A model generated the notes under the pieces. That model was not told the DNA's origin, made no database searches, and saw nothing but the letters and a program-made list of their open reading frames with translations. Shown piece by piece: positions 5,747-10,705 of a DNA stretch of 10,705 bases. The DNA lies in the NCBI GenBank assembly GCA_017547995.1, contig JAFYNW010000011.1:1-10705 (forward strand), given 5' to 3'. Position numbers and translations under genes: made by a program. This DNA is from Clostridia bacterium (GTDB lineage Bacteria > Bacillota > Clostridia > Oscillospirales > Butyricicoccaceae). Each line of letters opens with the position of its first letter. The stretch's first letter is position 1.

Positions 5747-5775
5747 TTGCCTTGTGGGGAAAAATGCGGTACAAT
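5747..5775 (+). promoter_or_regulatory. Promoter of the N-formylglutamate amidohydrolase-like gene
   Basis: TTGCCT (5747-5752), a 17-nt spacer and TACAAT (5770-5775). An overlapping alternative is TTGTGG (5752-5757) with TATTAT (5775-5780), also at 17 nt. It begins directly downstream of the previous terminator. Confidence 0.62.
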
Positions 5776-5808
5776 ATTATAAATTGCAGGTGAAGGTGGT
5801 GAAACAGG

Positions 5809-6573
5809 GTGAGCTTTGTGAAGATAAGTAAGGGCAGTCTGCCGCTCGTTATCAGTTTTCCGCACAGTGGCACGATAATGCCCGATGAAGTGGTGAAAAG
5901 TGTGGCAAAAGGGATTTTATTCCCCGGCACAGACTGGTATCTGCCTCAGCTTTTCAGTTTTGTGGGTGAAATAGGATGCAGAGTGGTGGAAAATACCATC
6001 AGCCGCCACGTAATCGACGTAAACCGCGGTCAGCTTGCCGGCATCGGCCATCCGAATCAATGCCTTGTCTACACCAAAAACACCATGGGACGCGATATCT
6101 ACGTCAAAAATCCCGACAAAGCCGAGATGCACCGCCGCATTGATGCATATTATAAGCCGTATCACGATGCAATAGCCTGCGAAATCGCAGAGGCAGGGGA
6201 GAAGGTCTGGCTTTTCGATATCCATTCCTTCGCGATGGGAAGCACAGCCGATATCGTGCTGGGTAACCATAACGGCAGGACGATGGAGGAGAAGCATCTT
6301 CAGGCGATAGCCGATATTTTTACGCAGAATGGCTTTACCGTCGCCCTCAATCAGCCCTTCAGGGGCGGTCACGTCACAAAATACCACTATAAAGAAGGCA
6401 GGACGCAGACCGTGCAGATTGAGCTGAATTATCAGAGCTATATCGCAAAGCGTCGCTTCGGCAACGAGGAAAATCCTGCCGTCGACGAAACCTTGTGGAA
6501 TGACTGCAGGGTGCGTCTTGAAAAAAGTTTTGAAAAAATAATTGAATATATCAAAACAGAAAACCACTCATAA
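5809..6573 (+). CDS. N-formylglutamate amidohydrolase-family protein (HutG-like deformylase fold)
   Basis: A 254-residue cytosolic protein of the N-formylglutamate amidohydrolase family, zinc-type enzymes whose known members release formate from N-formylglutamate in histidine breakdown. Seen here: PHSG at residues 18-21 (metal/substrate loop), GTDWY at 40-44, RHVIDVNRG at 66-74, the core motif DIHS at 137-140, GGHVTKYHY in the middle third, and QIELNYQSY near the C-terminal third with the conserved glutamate. The start is GTG, chosen because AAGGTGG (5793-5799) lies 9 nt upstream; a GTG at 5818 is a less likely alternative. No histidine-degradation genes are nearby, so true substrate and role are uncertain and it may act on another N-acyl or formyl amino acid. 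It is a monocistronic unit. Codon use is mixed, with ACC, ACG and GCC, unlike the ABC operon and dfx. Confidence 0.88.
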   Translation: MSFVKISKGSLPLVISFPHSGTIMPDEVVKSVAKGILFPGTDWYLPQLFSFVGEIGCRVVENTISRHVIDVNRGQLAGIGHPNQCLVYTKNTMGRDIYVKNPDKAEMHRRIDAYYKPYHDAIACEIAEAGEKVWLFDIHSFAMGSTADIVLGNHNGRTMEEKHLQAIADIFTQNGFTVALNQPFRGGHVTKYHYKEGRTQTVQIELNYQSYIAKRRFGNEENPAVDETLWNDCRVRLEKSFEKIIEYIKTENHS

Positions 6574-6584
6574 GAGTGGTTTTT
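6560..6584 (+). terminator. Intrinsic terminator overlapping the end of the coding sequence
   Basis: AAAACCACTC (6560-6569) pairs with GAGTGGTTTT (6574-6583) around ATAA (6570-6573). The stop codon TAA (6571-6573) sits in the loop, and the last codons of the amidohydrolase gene form the left arm. The following Ts are few (five in a row), so efficiency may be moderate. Confidence 0.78.
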
Positions 6585-6626
6585 ATTGGTTTCATGGGAT
6601 AAAAAGCATGGTAAAGTGGGTATGTC

Positions 6627-6647
6627 TTTATTTTGTTACAAAATAAA
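6627..6647. promoter_or_regulatory. Perfect 21-bp palindrome, candidate operator of the MATE gene
   Basis: TTTATTTTGT (6627-6636), one T, and ACAAAATAAA (6638-6647) form a perfect inverted repeat with 10-bp arms. It ends 15 bp before the -35 box of the MATE promoter. There is no G+C-rich stem, so DNA recognition by a dimeric regulator (MarR- or TetR-like) is likelier than RNA folding. The regulator is not in the window. Confidence 0.6.
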
Positions 6648-6662
6648 CTTAATAAAAAAGTA

Positions 6663-6691
6663 TTGATTTTTTTAATAAAGAGGAATACACT
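6663..6691 (+). promoter_or_regulatory. Candidate promoter of the MATE transporter gene
   Basis: TTGATT (6663-6668), a 17-nt spacer and TACACT (6686-6691). TATAGT at 6697-6702 is a better -10 by itself but lacks a -35 partner at the right distance. Either would give a leader of under 35 nt. Confidence 0.5.
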
Positions 6692-6712
6692 TTAGGTATA
6701 GTGAATTCTTAT

Positions 6713-6719
6713 GGAGGTG
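6713..6719 (+). promoter_or_regulatory. Ribosome-binding site that sets the MATE start at 6725
   Basis: GGAGGTG lies 5-7 nt before ATG 6725. The longest open frame would start at GTG 6701, but that puts this Shine-Dalgarno inside the coding region, so the ATG is preferred. Confidence 0.85.
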
Positions 6720-6724
6720 CTGAC

Positions 6725-8086
6725 ATGAAAAAATCCTATGAAATGGATATGATACACGGTCCGTTGGTGAAAAACGTGCTCATCTATGCGTTTCCGCTCA
6801 TGCTTTCAGGCATTCTGCAGCTTTTGTTCAACGCCGCAGACGTTATCGTAGTCGGCCGTTTCGCAGGCCCTCAGGCCCTTGCGGCAGTAGGCTCGACAGG
6901 CTCGCTGACAGGGCTTTTGACAAATCTGTTTATCGGTCTTTCGATAGGCACAAACGTGCTTGTAGCCCGTTATTATGGGGCGCAGAATTATGATTCCATA
7001 AAGGAAACGATAGACACGTCTATTATCACAGCCTTCTCAGGCGGTCTTATCCTCGTTGTAGTCGGTCTTTTTGCATCCCGCCCTCTCCTTGCAATGATGG
7101 ATACTCCGGCGGACGTAATCGACCTTTCTGTGCTTTATATGCAGATTCTCTTTGCAGGTATGCCATTCCAGATGCTTTATAACTTCGGTGCGGCAATTCT
7201 GCGCTCTGTGGGTGACACACGCCGTCCACTTTATTTCCTTTCCATCGCAGGTGTTGTCAACGTAATTCTCAACCTCATCTTCGTTATCGTATTTAAGATG
7301 AGCGTTGCAGGTGTTGCTCTTGCTACTATCGCATCCCACTGTGTTTCCTGCGTGCTTGTATTGCGTTGCCTTATTCAGTCGGACAGCATTATAAGCCTTG
7401 ATATCAAAAATCTCAAGTTCAGCATCAATAAGATGGCGGCAATGCTTAAAATCGGCCTTCCTGCCGGCTTCCAGGGCATCGTATTCAGTATTTCCAATAT
7501 GCTCATCCAGTCCTCGGTCAACTCCTTCGGCTCGACTGTAATGGCAGGTAATACTGCGGCGCAGAATATCGAAAGCTTCGTCTATACAGGCATGAATGCC
7601 TTCTATCAGACAAACCTCAGCTTCACAAGCCAGAATTACGGCGCGAAGAATCCTAAGCGAATCGACAGAGTGCTCGTCGTCTGCCTTGTGCTCGTCACAA
7701 TCGTCGGCTTAATCCTGGGCAACGGCGCATATCTCCTCGGTAATACCCTCCTCGGTCTTTACAGTACAGATGCGGAGGTTATCGGCTATGGCCTCAACCG
7801 TCTTTCCGTCATTGCGGCAAGCTACTGCATCTGCGGTATGATGGACGTCTTTGTCGGCACAATCCGTGGTCTCGGCTTTGCAATTATGCCTATGATAGTC
7901 TCCCTCCTCGGTGCCTGCGTGCTCCGCGTTGTGTGGGTGCTTACAATATTCCAGATGTATCATACACAGTTCAGCCTCTATATTTCCTATCCTATTTCGT
8001 GGCTTGTCACAGCGTCTGTACATCTCTGCTGTTACCTCGTGGTACGCAAAAAGATATTTGCCAAGCTGGAAGATAAAATATCGTAA
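6725..8086 (+). CDS. MATE-family multidrug/metabolite efflux transporter
   Basis: A 453-residue polytopic inner-membrane protein of the MATE family (NorM/DinF-like), which exports organic cations, drugs or metabolites using a sodium or proton gradient. The hydropathy suggests 12 membrane segments in two homologous halves. Family signs are the first helix with LLFNAADVIVVGRFAGPQALAAVG, the FIGLSIGTNVLVARYYGA loop after it, GAAILRSVGDTRRPLY between helices, and in the second half NTAAQNIESFVYTGMNAF and SFTSQNYGAKNP, the repeat-equivalent of the first half. Length is normal. The start is the ATG at 6725 rather than the upstream GTG. A perfect palindrome beside its promoter suggests ligand-controlled expression. 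It converges with the minus-strand redox cluster. The substrate is unknown. Confidence 0.95.
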   Translation: MKKSYEMDMIHGPLVKNVLIYAFPLMLSGILQLLFNAADVIVVGRFAGPQALAAVGSTGSLTGLLTNLFIGLSIGTNVLVARYYGAQNYDSIKETIDTSIITAFSGGLILVVVGLFASRPLLAMMDTPADVIDLSVLYMQILFAGMPFQMLYNFGAAILRSVGDTRRPLYFLSIAGVVNVILNLIFVIVFKMSVAGVALATIASHCVSCVLVLRCLIQSDSIISLDIKNLKFSINKMAAMLKIGLPAGFQGIVFSISNMLIQSSVNSFGSTVMAGNTAAQNIESFVYTGMNAFYQTNLSFTSQNYGAKNPKRIDRVLVVCLVLVTIVGLILGNGAYLLGNTLLGLYSTDAEVIGYGLNRLSVIAASYCICGMMDVFVGTIRGLGFAIMPMIVSLLGACVLRVVWVLTIFQMYHTQFSLYISYPISWLVTASVHLCCYLVVRKKIFAKLEDKIS

Positions 8087-8102
8087 AAATGAAGATATAA
8101 AT

Positions 8103-8132
8103 AAAACTCTCCACACCCTGTGGAGAGTTTTT
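8103..8132. terminator. Terminator shared by the MATE gene and the convergent minus-strand cluster
   Basis: AAAACTCTCCACA (8103-8115), loop CCC, TGTGGAGAGTTTT (8119-8131) is a 13-bp stem followed by Ts on the plus strand. On the minus strand it ends in TTTT and an AT-rich tail, so it can also stop the DUF218 transcript. It fills most of the 56-bp gap between the two stop codons. Confidence 0.9.
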
Positions 8133-8142
8133 CTTTGTGTAT

Positions 8143-8892
8143 TTATCTTCCCAATACAAACATCTTCATTACTGCCGCCAGCTCACGCACAAAATTGAGC
8201 GGAAGCTGCGGAATATATGATTTCGAATGGAGATGTGTCGGCTTAAGACCGAATTTTTTCGCCATGCTTACACCGCGGAATATGTGGAATCCGTCTGTCA
8301 CGATGACAACCTCATCACCCTCACTTAAAAACTCGCTTGAATACATGAGATTTTCGTAAGTTGAGGTGGCCTTGTCCTCGATGATTATGCGGGAATCGGC
8401 TATGCCTTGCGACACGAGATAGCGTCGCATAGCTTCGGCTTCGGTTATGCCTTCGCCCGGACCCTTGCCGCCTGTGACGATGATTTTCGCATCGGGATTG
8501 AGGGCGATATACTCAAGTCCCTTGTCGAGACGATACTTTAAGGTCAGCGAAAGTCGCTCGCCCTTGATTCCTGCACCGAGAATGATAACGGTATCCTCAT
8601 CGTAGGTCACGTTGTCGTTTGTGCCGTAAAAATGGAGAAATCCAATGCCCGTTATGGCGAAAACCACACCGCAAAGCACAAGAATTGCGGCAATTTTGCC
8701 CCATTTCGAGCGGAGAAAATTCTTAACAGTCTGTGGATAAAATGTCCACGCAAGCACAAGGAGGGAGATAACCCCCATCACAAGCGCCTTGAAAAGATTT
8801 GCCGTAAAGGCGAGATATACTGTGTCGAGGACGCAGTATAGTGAGATGAAAATAAATAATTTTTTAAGTTTAGTAGGCATTGTTGATAGCAT
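8143..8892 (-). CDS. DUF218 (YdcF/SanA-like) membrane protein
   Basis: A 249-residue protein with hydrophobic segments near residues 12-50 (probably two helices) and 66-86, then a soluble DUF218 domain from about 98 to 240. Domain motifs are TVIILGAG (101-108), VTGGKGPGE (139-147), EAEAMRRYLVSQGI (151-164), IIEDKATSTYENL (170-182) and VIVTDGFHIFRG (196-207). The family includes SanA, YdcF and ElyC, linked to the cell envelope, but its reaction is not established. The start ATG (8892) lies inside the end of the upstream thioredoxin gene, a 23-bp overlap, with AAGGA 11 nt upstream within that gene; ATG 8880 is a later alternative without a ribosome-binding site. The overlap implies translational coupling. 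It is the last gene of the cluster, ending at the shared hairpin. Family sure, role unknown. Confidence 0.88.
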   Translation of the reverse strand: MLSTMPTKLKKLFIFISLYCVLDTVYLAFTANLFKALVMGVISLLVLAWTFYPQTVKNFLRSKWGKIAAILVLCGVVFAITGIGFLHFYGTNDNVTYDEDTVIILGAGIKGERLSLTLKYRLDKGLEYIALNPDAKIIVTGGKGPGEGITEAEAMRRYLVSQGIADSRIIIEDKATSTYENLMYSSEFLSEGDEVVIVTDGFHIFRGVSMAKKFGLKPTHLHSKSYIPQLPLNFVRELAAVMKMFVLGR

Positions 8893-9427
8893 TTACGAGA
8901 GCATCCTTCGGCAGTCTGCCCTGTGTATAGCCGAAGAAGGTGCCGTCTGAATTGATGATATACGTCGCAGGCAAGCCTGAAACGTCATAGGACTGATAGA
9001 TATCCTTGTCCTTGTCAAAGTAGACAGGGAAGGAATAGCCCTCTTCAAGCACGTACTTTGTCGCTTTTTCCACAGTTTCGCCCTTGCTGTAAGGGAGGTT
9101 AATCATCATAAAGACAACGTCGTCTCCCATTTCCTTGTAAAGCTCGTCAAAGTCAGGCATTTCCTGCTTGCAGTAATCACACCAGGTTGCCCAGAAATTG
9201 AGCACAACCTTCTTGCCCTTGCCGATTTCGGACAAAAGCACAGGATTGCCGTCCATATCGTATACGGCAAAGTCAGGCGCCTCGATTTTAGGCTTTTCAC
9301 CGTCTGTTTCCGTTGGAAGATAGTTTTCAGGTGTGTAAAGTGCAGAAAGCTTACCGTATGCAAAGACAGCCACGATGAGAATTGCGGCAATGCCGAAGAT
9401 GAGCATAAGTGATGATTTTGTGCGCAT
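8870..9427 (-). CDS. Membrane-anchored thioredoxin-like protein, TlpA/ResA type, intact CxxC
   Basis: A 185-residue thiol-disulfide protein anchored by a single N-terminal helix (residues about 7-24), with no cysteine for lipidation, so a signal anchor is likelier than a lipoprotein. After a polar linker the TlpA-like domain starts at about 49 (APDFAVYDMDG). The active site is WCDYC (Cys83 and Cys86) in NFWATWCDYCKQEMP, and the cis-proline is Pro153 in GLPATY. Both are complete, so it should exchange disulfides outside the membrane, reduced by the CcdA encoded just upstream, an established pairing. Only 18 bp separate it from ccdA, with a weak ribosome-binding site (AAAGGG), so coupling is likely. 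Its close paralogue at the head of the cluster lacks the nucleophilic cysteine. The target (heme or cytochrome assembly, a metal site, or oxidised lipoproteins) is not shown by the context. Confidence 0.93.
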   Translation of the reverse strand: MRTKSSLMLIFGIAAILIVAVFAYGKLSALYTPENYLPTETDGEKPKIEAPDFAVYDMDGNPVLLSEIGKGKKVVLNFWATWCDYCKQEMPDFDELYKEMGDDVVFMMINLPYSKGETVEKATKYVLEEGYSFPVYFDKDKDIYQSYDVSGLPATYIINSDGTFFGYTQGRLPKDALVNAINNAY

Positions 9428-9445
9428 GATGATTTTCCCTTTCAG

Positions 9446-10105
9446 TTAGCCGAGCAGAGCCATAAGCTCGTTCATTTTGCCGCTCATCATAAAAATACCG
9501 ACGATGATGAGAAGCGCTCCGCAGATTTTGTTAATGGTGTTGTAGTTGTTTTTGATGAAATCAAAGGTGCTCTGCAGTCTTTCAAGCAGAAGTCCGCACA
9601 TGATAAACGGCAGACCAAGCCCCAGCGAATAGCAGACAAGCATAACCGTGCCCTTCATGACGGAGCCCTGCTGACTTGCCAGCATAAGTGCCGAGCCTAA
9701 AAAGGTGCCGACGCAAGGGGAATAGCCGACTGCAAAGGTCATGCCGAAAAGTATTGCGCTGAAAAAGCCGGTCGGCAGAAGATTGCTCTCGGCCTTGAAG
9801 GTCTTGTTGAGCAGCGGAATATTCAGCACCCCTGCAAAGTTAAGGCCGAAAATCACAACGATAGCGCCCGTGACTATATTGACCATAGCCTGATGCTGTG
9901 TGAGAAATGCACCGAAGGTGGATGCAAGAGCGCCGAGTGCAACGAAAATAATCGAAAATCCGGTTACAAAGCCGCAGGAATTGATAAAGGTACGCTTCTT
10001 TCCGCTGTCTGCCGAAAAATACATAATGTAAAGCGGCAGCATAGGAAGCATACAAGGGGAGATGAAGGTGACTATACCCTCGAGAAACGAGATAAGATAT
10101 TCCAT
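9446..10105 (-). CDS. ccdA: CcdA-type transmembrane thiol electron transporter
   Basis: A 219-residue polytopic membrane protein of the CcdA/DsbD family with about six helices. It carries electrons from cytoplasmic thioredoxin to extracytoplasmic thiol proteins. The two family cysteines are present in the classic settings: Cys18 in ISPCMLPMLP of helix 1 and Cys131 in GYSPCVGTF of helix 4; they form the redox pair that spans the membrane. Length fits the short CcdA class, not full DsbD. The start ATG follows GGAGAAAAA, a good ribosome-binding site, 11 bp after the previous gene's stop. It lies between two TlpA-like genes, which marks the cluster as an electron relay with CcdA as the membrane step and the CDYC thioredoxin as the likely acceptor. 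No cytochrome c assembly genes are in view. Confidence 0.94.
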   Translation of the reverse strand: MEYLISFLEGIVTFISPCMLPMLPLYIMYFSADSGKKRTFINSCGFVTGFSIIFVALGALASTFGAFLTQHQAMVNIVTGAIVVIFGLNFAGVLNIPLLNKTFKAESNLLPTGFFSAILFGMTFAVGYSPCVGTFLGSALMLASQQGSVMKGTVMLVCYSLGLGLPFIMCGLLLERLQSTFDFIKNNYNTINKICGALLIIVGIFMMSGKMNELMALLG

Positions 10106-10116
10106 TTTTTCTCCAT

Positions 10117-10677
10117 TTAATGTGCGTTGTTGATGGCATCGATGAGGGCGGAAGTTTCAAGTGAGCCCTGAGTGAAGCCGTAGAATGTGCTGTCCGAATT
10201 GAGTATATACGTGGAAGGCAGACCTGTCACGTCGTAATACTGATATACCTCATTGTCGGTGTCGAAATAGACAGGGAATGTCCAGCCCTTGCTTGCGATA
10301 AGGCTTTTCGCCATATCCTCTGTTTCACGGCCGTCGTTAGGAAGGTCGACCATCATAAAAAGCACGTCCTCGCCCAATTCCTTGTATGCCGCTTCGCAGG
10401 ACTCAAGACCGACCACGCAGTCTCCTTCCCAGGACACCCAGAAATTGATGACAGCCTTGCGGCCGTCGCGGAGGGAGGAAAGGCTTACCTTGTTGCCCTC
10501 CATATCGTATACGTAGAAATCAGGTGCCTCCACCTTAGGCTTGTCGCTGTCTGTAGCAGCGGTGAGATGTGCCTCGGAATTATAGAAGCCGTTGAGCTTG
10601 CTTGTTGCGATGGCACAGCCGATGATGAGGGCGATGCCCGCCAGAATGAGCCAGAATTTTGAACCCGGTTTTCTCAT
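10117..10677 (-). CDS. TlpA-like thioredoxin-fold protein lacking the nucleophilic cysteine
   Basis: A 186-residue paralogue of the TlpA-like protein two genes downstream, matching it along nearly the whole length (APDFYVYDMEG, GLPSTYILNSD, GFTQGSL). The fold should be kept, with cis-proline Pro154. The active site reads WEGDC (83-87) where the paralogue has WCDYC, so the first, nucleophilic cysteine is Glu84. Cys87 is kept and an extra Cys94 follows seven residues later. The N-terminus (RKPGSKFW, then a hydrophobic run to LIIGC, Cys21) fits a lipobox, so it may be lipid-anchored, unlike the other paralogue. AGGAG (10683-10687 on the complement) sets the start. It heads the cluster; the promoter lies beyond the window end. 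It cannot do standard CxxC chemistry, but might bind a client or metal, form a mixed disulfide through Cys87, or pair Cys87 with Cys94. There is no frameshift or stop, so it is not a pseudogene. Confidence 0.85.
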   Translation of the reverse strand: MRKPGSKFWLILAGIALIIGCAIATSKLNGFYNSEAHLTAATDSDKPKVEAPDFYVYDMEGNKVSLSSLRDGRKAVINFWVSWEGDCVVGLESCEAAYKELGEDVLFMMVDLPNDGRETEDMAKSLIASKGWTFPVYFDTDNEVYQYYDVTGLPSTYILNSDSTFYGFTQGSLETSALIDAINNAH

Positions 10678-10705
10678 AATATCTCCTGTTCTGAATAAAA
10701 ATAGA

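Noticed and set aside
6701..6724. An upstream GTG start for the MATE protein, adding eight residues
   Set aside because: The GTG would place the excellent GGAGGTG ribosome-binding site inside the coding region, and nothing suitable lies before it. ATG 6725 is correctly spaced.

Overview
The window looks like chromosomal DNA of an anaerobic, low-to-mid-GC Gram-positive bacterium, most plausibly a gut or rumen Clostridia of the Oscillospirales/Ruminococcaceae type. The reasons are strong AGGAGG ribosome-binding sites, compact sigma-A promoters, hairpin-plus-U-tract terminators after most transcription units, a two-iron desulfoferrodoxin (an anaerobe's superoxide defence), a lipoprotein-type solute-binding protein, and GC-rich GTAGGG-bordered intergenic hairpins. 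The placement rests on gene content and general sequence character, not on a marker gene.

Layout. (1) 17-1171, a class V PLP aminotransferase of the alanine/serine-glyoxylate type, closed by a terminator; its promoter lies outside the window. (2) 1359-4620, a self-contained ABC importer operon of the nitrate/sulfonate/taurine type: promoter, permease with an unusual N-terminal membrane extension, ATPase 1 bp downstream, an intra-operon stem-loop, the substrate-binding lipoprotein, then a strong terminator. (3) 4621-5275, a gene-free stretch holding a cluster of five hairpins or palindromes, followed by a near-consensus promoter and a leader of about 245 nt. (4) 5276-5656, desulfoferrodoxin with its own terminator. 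(5) 5809-6573, an N-formylglutamate amidohydrolase-family enzyme with its own promoter; its stop codon lies in the loop of its terminator. (6) 6725-8086, a MATE efflux transporter, preceded by a perfect 21-bp palindrome beside its promoter. (7) 10677-8143 on the minus strand, a four-gene cluster in the order TlpA-like protein without the nucleophilic cysteine, CcdA, TlpA-like protein with an intact CxxC, and a DUF218 membrane protein. It converges on the MATE gene at a shared hairpin.

How the genes fit together. The minus-strand cluster reads as an extracytoplasmic thiol-redox relay: CcdA passes electrons across the membrane to the CDYC thioredoxin. The second, degenerate thioredoxin is the oddest protein in the window. 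The importer and the neighbouring aminotransferase share an extreme codon preference (Thr almost always ACA, Pro mostly CCA, Leu mostly CTC), which suggests high expression and possibly a shared nitrogen- or amine-related nutrient, but no substrate can be read from the sequence. I found no CRISPR array, tRNA, rRNA, transposase or phage gene. I do not see a clearly new multi-gene system. The best leads are the degenerate TlpA paralogue, the hairpin cluster and the long desulfoferrodoxin leader.
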